The position numbers and the translations under genes are program-made. A stretch of DNA of 64,000 nucleotides from Prevotella sp. UBA2725 (GTDB taxonomy: Bacteria > Bacteroidota > Bacteroidia > Bacteroidales > Bacteroidaceae), in assembly GCA_002353825.1 (NCBI GenBank), contig DEKJ01000039.1:11427-75426 (forward strand), written 5' to 3'. The notes beneath the pieces were generated by a model, which ran no database searches, was not told the origin of the DNA, and was given only the letters and a program-made list of their open reading frames with translations. Shown piece after piece: positions 36,815 to 46,181 of the stretch (within the stretch, counting starts at the first letter, position 1; every line of letters starts with the position of its first letter).

Positions 36815-38236
36815 TCATAAAATTATCGGCTCTTCACGACTTGAATGCCGGGCTTCAATGGCTGCATTGATCTCGTCGATCTTGTCATCGTCAAGGTCAT
36901 ACCTGGAGATGATGAACATTGCAAGGACGAGGAGGATAGCCGGTATCACGCAGACAAGCCACAAGATGCCCTGCTGGGCGAAAGGAGTCTGCGACACAGC
37001 ATTGTCCTTGTCGAAATGCACGAAAGCCAAGACGAGACCCGGCACTACACCGCCCAGCGCCATACCAGCCTTATAGAAGATACCCGTGAGGGCATTGACA
37101 ATGCCTGAGATGCGGCGACCCGTAGTGTACTCACCATAGGAGATGACCTCCGGCACCAGTGCCCACATATAACCTGTGGCAACGATGACACCCGTCGACT
37201 TGATGAACTGCGCGACATAGACAATCCAAATCTTACTCTTCAGGGCGGGAACCATACTGACGACATAAAGGATCGCCATACCGATGATGGCTATGGTGAG
37301 GAAGACATAAAACATCTGCTTCTTGCCTATGGCTCGCTTGATGGCAGGTACCATCGGCAGGAAGATGAAGGCAGGAATGGATCCCAGCGCCATGAAGTCG
37401 GCCATCTGATCGCTCGTGCCATTGACATTATAGATCATGTAATAACTGCCTGCAGAGTTACCGATAGCCATCATAGCAAAAGCTGTGATGAAGAAGAATG
37501 CCAACACGCGCAGCGGTTTATTACGCACAAACTCTGTCCAGAGGTCAGAAACCTTGACTTTGGACGTCTCCTTCTTGTCCATGACGACACGCTCCTTGGT
37601 CTGCGAGAAACAGAAAATCAACAGCAACATACCAGCCAAGGCGAAACAGGTCATCGTGATGCACCATGCCGTAGCATCGGCTGTCGTGTTCGTCTTGCCG
37701 TCAGGAGAGAGCCATGACACAATCTTAGGCACACCGTATGCGACAGCCAGACCACCGAGGTTAGCCATGAACATACGCACGCTCGTCAGGACGGTTATCT
37801 CATTGGTGTCGCGGGTCAGACTGGCATTGAGAGCACCATAAGGCACATTGACAAGGGTGTAGCACATCGACATACCGACATACGTGATATAAGCATAGAG
37901 CAACGAGCCTGAAAAACCGTCATAGAAGCACAGGATAGCAAAGCCCGACAGCGGAATGCCTCCCAGCACAAGATACGACCGGTACTTGCCAAAACGAGGA
38001 CTGTGCTTATCCACGAATGTACCTACGAGTGGATCCCACAACACATCAACCAGTCGCACGACGAGAAACATCAACGCGGCAGAGGCCGGTGAGAGACCAA
38101 ACACATTGGTATAAAACAGCAGCAGGTACATACCAATGGTCTGATAGATGAGATTCTGAGCCAGATCACCGGAACCAAAGCCGATACGCTGTATCCAACT
38201 CAATTTATAAAAACCGTCTTTTTCTGAATTGTTCAT
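36815..38236 (-). CDS. GPH-family sugar:cation symporter (MFS superfamily)
   Basis: 473 residues with about 12 hydrophobic membrane segments. The N-terminal SWIQRIGFGSGDLAQNL and the loop VVRLVDVLWDPLVGTFVDKH are signatures of the glycoside-pentoside-hexuronide:cation symporter family (XylP/XynP/YicJ type). It should import oligosaccharides, such as xylo-oligosaccharides or other pentosides, across the inner membrane. It is divergent from HTCS2, and the next loci encode a GH10 xylanase, which supports a xylo-oligosaccharide role. The start ATG at 38236 follows a minus-strand -7 element. Confidence 0.92.
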   Translation of the reverse strand: MNNSEKDGFYKLSWIQRIGFGSGDLAQNLIYQTIGMYLLLFYTNVFGLSPASAALMFLVVRLVDVLWDPLVGTFVDKHSPRFGKYRSYLVLGGIPLSGFAILCFYDGFSGSLLYAYITYVGMSMCYTLVNVPYGALNASLTRDTNEITVLTSVRMFMANLGGLAVAYGVPKIVSWLSPDGKTNTTADATAWCITMTCFALAGMLLLIFCFSQTKERVVMDKKETSKVKVSDLWTEFVRNKPLRVLAFFFITAFAMMAIGNSAGSYYMIYNVNGTSDQMADFMALGSIPAFIFLPMVPAIKRAIGKKQMFYVFLTIAIIGMAILYVVSMVPALKSKIWIVYVAQFIKSTGVIVATGYMWALVPEVISYGEYTTGRRISGIVNALTGIFYKAGMALGGVVPGLVLAFVHFDKDNAVSQTPFAQQGILWLVCVIPAILLVLAMFIISRYDLDDDKIDEINAAIEARHSSREEPIIL

Positions 38237-38273
38237 ATATAGTGTATAGTTTATGAGTTCTTTTGCTTGCTTA

Positions 38274-38281
38274 CAAAATTA
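38274..38281 (-). promoter_or_regulatory. -7 promoter element of the symporter gene
   Basis: The reverse complement reads TAATTTTG, 37 nt before the start codon. The space shared with the divergent HTCS2 promoter (38282-38387) is a likely site for HTCS2 binding. Confidence 0.45.
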
Positions 38282-38387
38282 ATAAAAGGACGCCTAGATG
38301 GTATTAACAATAGTAGCCGTTTCATTTAAATTTGTCTCATACACAAAAAATGTCATTAAAATATGTCTCAGTATCTCTCCTTTTAAT

Positions 38388-38395
38388 TACTTTTG
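38388..38395 (+). promoter_or_regulatory. -7 promoter element of HTCS2
   Basis: TACTTTTG fits TAnnTTTG and lies 31 nt before the ATG at 38427. It excludes the longer open frame from 38298 as the coding start. Confidence 0.5.
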
Positions 38396-38426
38396 CATCA
38401 GATCTAAAGACAAAAGAACACTTTTA

Positions 38427-41400
38427 ATGGCATCGACTATACTAAACACCATGCAAAAGACTACCCGAAGAGTATCCATATTGCTCTGCCTGCTCATTGC
38501 CATCCTCTTAAAAGCAGACAATGGATTTCTTATCCCAGCCCAGCAATTGTCAAGCAGCCTCATCAACTGTATTGTGCAAGACCGCTATGGGCTGATATGG
38601 ATCGGGACGGAATATGGATTAAGCCGCTTCGATGGCTACCACTTCACCAATTATCTTCACGATGACAACGATACGACCTCCCTGTCGAGCAACACGATCA
38701 CATCTTTTCTCATCGACAAGAAAGGCGAATTCTGGATAGGCTCGTCGATGGGTCTTATGCGATACGACTACAGCAAGAATAGTTTCTGCCGCATACCGCT
38801 CAAGGGCCGGCGGTCACCGACAAGAATCTACACCTTGCTGGAAAATAAAGAGGGCGATATCTTAGTAGGCACAGCGGGCTACGGCCTGTACAGCCAGAAA
38901 AAGGGAAAGAAAGAATTTATCCTTCAACGTCAATACATGCGGCGAGACTCTGACGAGTTCTTCACCCATCTATATGAAGACCGCCTCGGCTATCTGTGGA
39001 AATCTAACCACCTGTCAGACTTCTCCTATTATACACATAATAATGTGGGGAAGGTCTTCCGCCACGACTTGCACTCGGCATGGGGCAGCCCCGTGGCTTT
39101 CATTCCCCAAGGCCATTCGCTCCTTGTCGTCTGCATGTCAGGTATCGCTTATTACGATTATCGTACGAAGCGTCTTTACGATGCCGGCTACGACTTTGGT
39201 CCGCTGAGCAGTAGCCTGACGATCAATACCGCTATGCGTGACCGCGAAGGCAACCTCTACCTCGGCACGGCAGAGCGCGGCATACTCGTTGCTGTCAAAG
39301 GCAGCCATAAGGTCGTACCCTATCATGGCGGCGACTCTCAGACGTTCGACCTCAGCACGGCATTCATCAACAGTCTCTATGAGGACAAAGACCGCAATCT
39401 GTGGGCCGGTTGCTACCGTAAAGGCCTGTATCTTGTCAACAAAGAGCGGCCACTGTTCCACAACTGGAACTTTGCCTCACAAGGCTACCGTACGGGCAGC
39501 AGCGTCTCATCGATGACTCCGGGAGGACAAGGCGACGTCTGGTGCACGGTGCAGAACAACGGCGTATACCATTTTGATGCCACGGGCAAGATTACAGCTC
39601 ATCCTTCGGCGCCTGCCGGTGCGCGTATCATCTACCATGACCGGAAGGGACGTTACTGGATTGGTTCCAACAACGGGTTGTACCGCTACCAACCGGAAAC
39701 GGGCAGCAGCAAGCAATGCCTGAGTTTCGAGAGTGCCGGCGTCTACAGTATCCTCGACGATGCCAATGACCACCTGTACATCTCCGTCTACAGCAAAGGA
39801 CTATACATTTATAATATATCAACTGGAGAGACAACGGTCTACAACATGCGGCAGCGTGGACCAAAGGGATATCTGTGCAACGATTGGATAAGAGACATGA
39901 CCTTCGACCGCCGCGGGCTCTTGTGGATCGCCACATCGAATGGTGTCTCCTGCTTTGATCCCAGATCACACAGTTTCAAGCCTTTAGGTTGGCATAATAT
40001 CCTTCAAAACAAGTTGACCAATACTGTCTGCACAGATGCTGACGGCAATGTCGTCATTGGTACCGACAAGGGGCTCTATCTTTACGATTACGCCCAGAAA
40101 AGGGTTATGCCCTTTCCCCATTCCGAGCCACTTAAAGACAAACAGGCGTGCGCCATGGTCAAGGACGGCTACGGCAATCTGTGGATAAGCACAACCATGG
40201 GTATCTGGCGGTATGACCGAATGAAAAAACAGTTCTACAGTTATATCCGTGGCAACGGCCTGACCGCACATGAGTACATGCTCGGCTCTGACCTGGAAGC
40301 GCCTGACGGACAGATCGGCTTTGGCACCTGCGACGGTATAACGACATTCTCCCCCCAGGAGATCATGAAGGACCGACAGTTCGTGGGTAAGCCTCATCTC
40401 GTGAGCTTCATCGTTGCAGGCGAACGCCAAGACTGGCGCAAAAGCGATTTCAGCGTGCCTTACAACAAGAACTCGTTCACCATGGAGTTTTCACAGCTCG
40501 ACTATAAGCGTAGCGACGATATCGCCTATCGCTACCGCATCAATGGCGGCAAATGGATGTCCACGGAAGAAGGCGTCAACCAGATACCCTTCACACAGAT
40601 GGAACCCGGCGATTACCGCATAGAAGTCAAGGCATCACTGAACGGCAAAGCGTCAGAGGAATCGACATTAATACATATCAACGTAAAGTCGCCTTGGTAT
40701 GCTTCGGTATGGGCCTACTCCATCTACCTGGCGATCATTGTTGTCATCGTCCTCTTTTTCTATCGTCAGCACGAGCGTCGTCGCCGCGCCGATATTGAAG
40801 AGCAGAAGATGCGATTCCTCATCGATGCCACACACGATATCCGGTCGCCGCTGACCCTTATCATGGGGCCCTTGAAGAAGTTGAGAAGCCGGATCACCGA
40901 TAGTGAGAGCCAACGCGATATTGAGACTATCGATCACAATGCACAAAGACTCCTGGTACTTGTCAACCAGATTCTCGATGAGCGGAAGATAGACAAGGGA
41001 CAGGTGCAGCTTCATTGTGAGGAGACCGACCTCGTAGACTTCGCTGCCCATTGCATCCGCCTATATCAGTATAGTGCGCAGGATCGCAATATAACGCTCC
41101 GGCTGACGGACAGCAACGGCAAAGCCTTTGACATGCACCACAAGCCCGTCAAAGTATGGATAGACCGTGTGATGTTCGACAAGGTCATCTCCAATCTCTT
41201 GTCCAATGCCTTCAAATACACCTTTGACGGAGGAGAGATTACGGTCAGTATAGGTACAAACGACAACATGGTGGTACTGAAGGTCACTGACAGTGGCATT
41301 GGCTTCAAAGAGCCTAAGACCGACAAGCTCTTCGACAGATTTTACCAGAGCAAGGACACCAGCGAACTGCATATCAATGGTACAGGCATAGGCCTGAATC

Positions 41401-42365
41401 TCTGCCGTAACATCGTGACGATGCATGGTGGCAAGATAAAAGCGTACAACCGCACTGACGGCAAGCGCGGAGCCTGCCTGGAAGTAATGCTCCTTCGAGG
41501 CAACAGTCACCTCAAACCGGAAGAGATCTCAGTCTCTGAGAAGCAACCTGTCAACGAGGAGCCCAAGAGCAAAGGCAGCCGCAACTTCAGTATTCTCATA
41601 GCCGACGACGACTATGAGATCCCAGCTTATATAGAACGCGAACTTGGACAATGGTACCGCTTCGACTCTGCACAGAATGGCAAGGAGGCCTTGGAGAAAG
41701 TGCTGACTGGCCGTTTCGACCTCGTCGTGAGCGATGTCATGATGCCGGAGATGGATGGCATAACCCTTCTGAGAAACATTAAGGGAAACCCCAGAACGAG
41801 TGATATCCCCGTCATACTGCTCACTTCAAAGAGCGAGGTCGGTAACCGTCTTGAAGGCTTGCGCAAGGGAGCCGACGCCTTCCTGGCCAAGCCCTTCGAC
41901 ATCGACGAGCTGCATATTCTCATCGACAATCTCGTAGACAATGTACGCCGCCTGAGAGGCAAGTTCTCCGGTGCTCAGCAGCAGGAGGATAAGGTCGAAG
42001 ACGTCACTGTCAAAGGCAACAACGACGCCCTCATGGAGCGCATCATGAAGAGTATCAACGCTAACCTCGCCGACCCGGAGTTTAACGTCGAGAAGCTCGC
42101 CGATGATGTAGGCATCAGCCGTGCACAGCTCCACCGGAAGATGAAAGAGATAACAGGTATCCCTACGGGCGACTTCATCCGCAACCTGCGTCTGGAGCAG
42201 GCCAAGAAGCTCCTCAAGGAGGGGAGCATCAATATCACGCAGGTGGCTTATGCCGTGGGCTTCAACAACCAGACCTATTTCTCCACCGTCTTCAAGAAAC
42301 ACTTCGGTGTCAGCCCTTCTGCTTACGCACAGGAGTGTGAGAAGGACCAGAACAGCCGAGAATAA
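38427..42365 (+). CDS. Hybrid two-component system regulator (HTCS2), probably xylan-responsive
   Basis: About 1312 residues from the ATG at 38427 (an ATG at 38451 is also possible). N-terminal membrane-targeting segment; Reg_prop beta-propeller blades (about 35-670) with repeated WIGT/LWIST; a Y_Y_Y domain (about 680-750); a membrane helix (about 758-778); HisKA with H803 in DATHDIRSPL; HATPase; a receiver with D1103 in SDVMMPEMDG; and an AraC-type helix-turn-helix (about 1200-1300). Its position between the symporter and a SusC/SusD/GH10 cluster matches HTCS regulators of xylan loci in Prevotella and Bacteroides. The propeller should bind xylo-oligosaccharides; this is inferred from context. 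Confidence 0.94.
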   Translation: MASTILNTMQKTTRRVSILLCLLIAILLKADNGFLIPAQQLSSSLINCIVQDRYGLIWIGTEYGLSRFDGYHFTNYLHDDNDTTSLSSNTITSFLIDKKGEFWIGSSMGLMRYDYSKNSFCRIPLKGRRSPTRIYTLLENKEGDILVGTAGYGLYSQKKGKKEFILQRQYMRRDSDEFFTHLYEDRLGYLWKSNHLSDFSYYTHNNVGKVFRHDLHSAWGSPVAFIPQGHSLLVVCMSGIAYYDYRTKRLYDAGYDFGPLSSSLTINTAMRDREGNLYLGTAERGILVAVKGSHKVVPYHGGDSQTFDLSTAFINSLYEDKDRNLWAGCYRKGLYLVNKERPLFHNWNFASQGYRTGSSVSSMTPGGQGDVWCTVQNNGVYHFDATGKITAHPSAPAGARIIYHDRKGRYWIGSNNGLYRYQPETGSSKQCLSFESAGVYSILDDANDHLYISVYSKGLYIYNISTGETTVYNMRQRGPKGYLCNDWIRDMTFDRRGLLWIATSNGVSCFDPRSHSFKPLGWHNILQNKLTNTVCTDADGNVVIGTDKGLYLYDYAQKRVMPFPHSEPLKDKQACAMVKDGYGNLWISTTMGIWRYDRMKKQFYSYIRGNGLTAHEYMLGSDLEAPDGQIGFGTCDGITTFSPQEIMKDRQFVGKPHLVSFIVAGERQDWRKSDFSVPYNKNSFTMEFSQLDYKRSDDIAYRYRINGGKWMSTEEGVNQIPFTQMEPGDYRIEVKASLNGKASEESTLIHINVKSPWYASVWAYSIYLAIIVVIVLFFYRQHERRRRADIEEQKMRFLIDATHDIRSPLTLIMGPLKKLRSRITDSESQRDIETIDHNAQRLLVLVNQILDERKIDKGQVQLHCEETDLVDFAAHCIRLYQYSAQDRNITLRLTDSNGKAFDMHHKPVKVWIDRVMFDKVISNLLSNAFKYTFDGGEITVSIGTNDNMVVLKVTDSGIGFKEPKTDKLFDRFYQSKDTSELHINGTGIGLNLCRNIVTMHGGKIKAYNRTDGKRGACLEVMLLRGNSHLKPEEISVSEKQPVNEEPKSKGSRNFSILIADDDYEIPAYIERELGQWYRFDSAQNGKEALEKVLTGRFDLVVSDVMMPEMDGITLLRNIKGNPRTSDIPVILLTSKSEVGNRLEGLRKGADAFLAKPFDIDELHILIDNLVDNVRRLRGKFSGAQQQEDKVEDVTVKGNNDALMERIMKSINANLADPEFNVEKLADDVGISRAQLHRKMKEITGIPTGDFIRNLRLEQAKKLLKEGSINITQVAYAVGFNNQTYFSTVFKKHFGVSPSAYAQECEKDQNSRE

Positions 42366-42392
42366 CGATAAAACAAGACACGCGTATAGCCC

Positions 42393-42795
42393 CGCACTTC
42401 GAAAAAGTGCCACACGGTTAGTCTCGCACTTCGAAGAGGTGCCACATGGTTAGTCCCGGAAACAACCTCGAAGAGGTTGAACATGGTTAGCCCCATGCAA
42501 GGAAGGTTCTCCCGCCCTACGGGGGAGGGGGATGGAGGAGGGGCCTGACGCAGCATGGGGTTTAGGTTGCGTACCGTTTCGTTTAAGTCCGGCCTCGAAG
42601 AGGGCGAACATGGTCGTGGTATTAGTTTACAAACATAGCGTCAAACACACCCCCACGTTTCGGCTTCGCCTCACTTTAACCATGTTCGCCCTCTTCGAGG
42701 CCGGTAATCAGGTCATCCATCACCATTACCACCCCACGTTTCGGCTACGCCTCACGTGGGGCTAACCGTGTGGCACCTCTTCGAGGTGCATACGT
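42393..42795. repeat. Composite nested-palindrome repeat, copy A
   Basis: About 400 bp of structured non-coding DNA. Order: short palindromes (42394-42410, 42426-42442, 42464-42478), each followed by a tail like ACATGGTTAGCCCC; a GC-rich segment; a 26-bp perfect inverted repeat (42589-42614 with 42679-42704); CCCCACGT...ACGTGGGG (42732-42761); and a closing palindrome GCACCTCTTCGAGGTGC (42773-42789). The ends mirror each other, so the whole can fold as nested hairpins. A related copy is at 53440-53775. The remaining bases up to the susC promoter show nothing else. Confidence 0.8.
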
Positions 42796-42888
42796 AACGT
42801 AGCTACCCGATTATCACCTACTTTTCCTAATGAAACAATAATTAATATACATGAAACAAAACCTAATGCCATGTATAGCTCTTTTCCA

Positions 42889-42896
42889 TATCTTTG
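42889..42896 (+). promoter_or_regulatory. -7 promoter element of the xylan-type susC operon
   Basis: TATCTTTG lies 77 nt before the susC ATG at 42974. HTCS2 would be expected to bind just upstream of it. Confidence 0.5.
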
Positions 42897-42973
42897 CAAC
42901 AAAATTCTTGCGCTGAGTGAGAATCGATGCAAAAAAAGAATTATCAAAAACTTAAAACTAAAACAAATGTAAC

Positions 42974-45900
42974 ATGAAAGAAAGTGCTAAAGTTATCTCA
43001 GTACTGATGCTTCTGTTTGTGGCCTTGCTCTTCCCGCAGGACCTTTTAGCACAAAGCATCACTGTCAAAGGCACTGTCTCAGACAATGATGGTCCTATCA
43101 TAGGCGCCACGATTCGTCTGAAAGACAATCCTAAAGTTGCTACCATCAGTGACCTGGATGGTAATTTCACGATCAAAGCCGCCCGCGGCAAGACTCTCGT
43201 CATCTCTTACATGGGCTATGTCACCCAAGAGGTGAAGATCGGTGCCGGACCTGTCAATGTTAAGATGGAGGTGAACAGCCAAATGCTCAACGATGTCGTG
43301 GTCGTCGGTTATGGTACGATGCGTAAGTCGGACCTGACTGGCGCCGTGACACAGATCGGCGAGGGAGCCATCGACAAGTCGGTGCCGACAAGTATCGATC
43401 AGGTGCTTCAGGGCCGTGCTGCCGGCGTCACCATCCAGGCCAACACCGGTACGCCGGGTGGCTCGTCGACAATCCGTATCCGTGGTACCAACTCGCTGAA
43501 TGCCACGTCGCAGCCTATCTTCGTCATCGACGGTGTCATCATCGATTCCTCCTCATCCGACAACGGTAACACCAACCCGCTGGCAAGCATCAACCCAAGT
43601 GATATAGAGACGATGGACATCCTCAAGGATGCCTCCGCTACCGCTATTTATGGTAGCCGCGCATCAAATGGTGTCATCATCATCACAACCAAGCATGGTA
43701 AGGCAGGTGTAGCAAACATCACCTACGACGGCTACGTCGGTTGGCAGCAGATGCCTAAGAAGCTCGACGTGATGAACCTCCGCGAATATGCCGAGCATTA
43801 CAACGACATCTCTGATGCAAAGATCAAACCTGCCAGCAGCTCCTTCCTCCGCCCTGACCTCCTCGGCGAGGGTACCGACTGGCAGGATGAGCTCTTCTAC
43901 ACCGCCTTCATGACGAATCACAGCCTGACACTCTCCGGAGGATCAGAGAAGACCACTTACTCCATGTCTGCCGGATACCTCAACCAGGACGGTATCGGTC
44001 TGAACACAGGCTTCAAGCGTCAGACGCTCCGCGGCAATGTAGACACCGAGCTCCGCAAATGGCTCAAGGGTGGCATGTCGTTCTCGCTCGCCGATTCCAA
44101 GCAGGAGATGGAGAAGAACTGGAACATCATCAACACAGCCCTGCAGTCGCAGCCTTCCGTTGCCGTACACAATGCCGAGGGTGGATACGATGGTCCTGAC
44201 GACCAGTGGATGCCGGATAATGCCGTGGCTCTGGCAGAGATTAAGACAAACTATGCCAAGCGCCTCAACTTCCGTGTGAACACTTATCTGGAGGCCACGC
44301 TCTATAAAGGCCTGACGTTCCGTACAGAGCTCTCTGCTGACTATAACCTCAACAAGACCAAGACCTACACACCTGACTATACGTTCGGCGTGAAGGTAAG
44401 CAGCCAGCGCGACGGTGCATGGTATAAGAACGACTCCAAATACTGGTCATGGCGCAATATCCTGACCTACAACAACACCTTCGCCAAGAAGCATAACATC
44501 AACGCGATGCTCGGTCAGGAGATGAGCCATTACTATTATGAGGACATGAATATCGCCAACTCCGGTTACCTGTCCAACTCCGTCACTGATATCAGTGCAG
44601 GCGAAACGACAGGCGCCAATGTCAGTGTTGCCGGTTATCAGAACAACTCGTCCATCTTCTCTTACTTCGGCCGCATGCTTTACAACTATGATGACCGTTA
44701 CCTCGTGACCGCAACCCTGCGTCGTGATGGATCGTCAAAGTTCTACAAAGACAACCGCTGGGGCTGGTTCCCATCAGCTGCCCTTGCATGGCGCGTCTCA
44801 CAGGAGAGTTTCCTGAAGAACAATAAAGTCATCAATAACCTCAAGCTCCGTCTGGGATGGGGTGCCACCGGTAACCAGAACGTAGAGGACTGGGCTTATC
44901 TGGCCATGTTGAAGAACTATACAACAACCTGGGGCGTCGGTGTGCTCAACGGCAACACCGCCAACGAGAAACTGAAATGGGAGACGACCTACTCATGGAA
45001 CGTCGGTCTTGACCTCTCACTCTTCAACAGCCGTATCGACCTGGTAGCCGACTGGTACTACAAGAAGACCGACGACCTGCTGATGCGTATCGATCTCCCT
45101 GCCTTCCTGGGAGGCGCCGGCTCCGACGAGGCTTACGGCACAGCTTCCAACCCGTGGGGTAACATTGGCTCACTGCGCAACACCGGCTTCGAGTTCACCC
45201 TCAACACTGTGAACATTCAGAGAAAGAACTTCCAGTGGACATCCAATATCGTGTTCTCACTGAACCGCAACAAGGTCCTTTCTCTCGACTCTGCCACAGG
45301 CTCACTGCCACAGACCATACAGATAGGCTCTGATGTCACTACCGTCACAAACACGGTTGTCGGCAAGCCTATCGGACAGTTCTGGGGCTATAAGGTCATC
45401 GGACGTTTCGACAAAGCCTCCGACTTCTACTATAAGGATGCTCAGGGCAACGTCAAGCAGGTAGCACTGCCTGAAGGCACGTCCATCGCTTCATCGCCTA
45501 CGAGCGGCGGTATCTTCATCGGCGACTATATCTACGAAGATGTCAATGGGGATGGAGTCATCAACAACGAAGACCAGACGTTCATCGGCAACCCCGAGCC
45601 TAAGTTCACCTTTGGTTTTGGCAACACCTTCTCTTATAAGGGATTTGACCTCACATTCCAGTTCAGTGGCTCTTATGGCAACAAGGTCGTCAACTACGCC
45701 CGTCGCTGGCTGGAGATCACCGGTTCGACAAGCAACCAGCTACGTACCGTCCTCGACTACGCCCGTCTGCAGAAGATCGATGCCAACGGTCCTGACGACT
45801 ACCGCAACTATATCGTCACCAACACCAATACGATCCAGCCGCGCCTCTCCACAGAGAGTGGGGCCAACAACAACTTCCGCATGAGCGACAAGTATGTTGA

Positions 45901-46150
45901 GGATGGATCATATATCCGCTTGCAGAACGTATCACTGAGCTATACACTGCCGAAGCAGTGGCTGAAGAATATCTTCCTGAGCAACGTGAAGGTCTACTGC
46001 AACATTCAGAACCTCTTCACAATCACGAAGTATAAAGGTTTCGATCCTGAGGTCGGTTCTTACCGGGGTATCGCTCTCTGCAACGGCGTCGACTACAGCC
46101 GTTATCCTTCTCCTCGTATCTACACCGTTGGTGTGAATGTTCAATTCTAA
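42974..46150 (+). CDS. SusC/RagA-type TonB-dependent transporter (xylan-type locus)
   Basis: 1058 residues. Signal peptide about 1-27 (ending LLAQ). Regulatory carboxypeptidase-D-like domain about 30-105 (TVKGTVSDNDGPIIGATI pattern). Plug from VVVGYGTMRKSDLTGAV with IFVIDGVI and AIYGSRASNGVIIITTK. The large barrel ends in VGVNVQF. No STN domain, which fits regulation by an HTCS and not an ECF sigma factor. Intact, unlike the damaged paralogue at 27636. It imports oligosaccharides released at the cell surface, presumably xylan fragments given the GH10 enzyme in the same operon. Confidence 0.95.
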   Translation: MKESAKVISVLMLLFVALLFPQDLLAQSITVKGTVSDNDGPIIGATIRLKDNPKVATISDLDGNFTIKAARGKTLVISYMGYVTQEVKIGAGPVNVKMEVNSQMLNDVVVVGYGTMRKSDLTGAVTQIGEGAIDKSVPTSIDQVLQGRAAGVTIQANTGTPGGSSTIRIRGTNSLNATSQPIFVIDGVIIDSSSSDNGNTNPLASINPSDIETMDILKDASATAIYGSRASNGVIIITTKHGKAGVANITYDGYVGWQQMPKKLDVMNLREYAEHYNDISDAKIKPASSSFLRPDLLGEGTDWQDELFYTAFMTNHSLTLSGGSEKTTYSMSAGYLNQDGIGLNTGFKRQTLRGNVDTELRKWLKGGMSFSLADSKQEMEKNWNIINTALQSQPSVAVHNAEGGYDGPDDQWMPDNAVALAEIKTNYAKRLNFRVNTYLEATLYKGLTFRTELSADYNLNKTKTYTPDYTFGVKVSSQRDGAWYKNDSKYWSWRNILTYNNTFAKKHNINAMLGQEMSHYYYEDMNIANSGYLSNSVTDISAGETTGANVSVAGYQNNSSIFSYFGRMLYNYDDRYLVTATLRRDGSSKFYKDNRWGWFPSAALAWRVSQESFLKNNKVINNLKLRLGWGATGNQNVEDWAYLAMLKNYTTTWGVGVLNGNTANEKLKWETTYSWNVGLDLSLFNSRIDLVADWYYKKTDDLLMRIDLPAFLGGAGSDEAYGTASNPWGNIGSLRNTGFEFTLNTVNIQRKNFQWTSNIVFSLNRNKVLSLDSATGSLPQTIQIGSDVTTVTNTVVGKPIGQFWGYKVIGRFDKASDFYYKDAQGNVKQVALPEGTSIASSPTSGGIFIGDYIYEDVNGDGVINNEDQTFIGNPEPKFTFGFGNTFSYKGFDLTFQFSGSYGNKVVNYARRWLEITGSTSNQLRTVLDYARLQKIDANGPDDYRNYIVTNTNTIQPRLSTESGANNNFRMSDKYVEDGSYIRLQNVSLSYTLPKQWLKNIFLSNVKVYCNIQNLFTITKYKGFDPEVGSYRGIALCNGVDYSRYPSPRIYTVGVNVQF

Positions 46151-46181
46151 TATTCACTTCTAAATTAATGAGGAAACAGAA

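Noticed and set aside
42323..42765. Short open frames within the composite repeat (LTMFNLFEV-like peptides)
   Set aside because: They read through palindromic repeats on either strand and exist only because the repeats lack stops in some frames.
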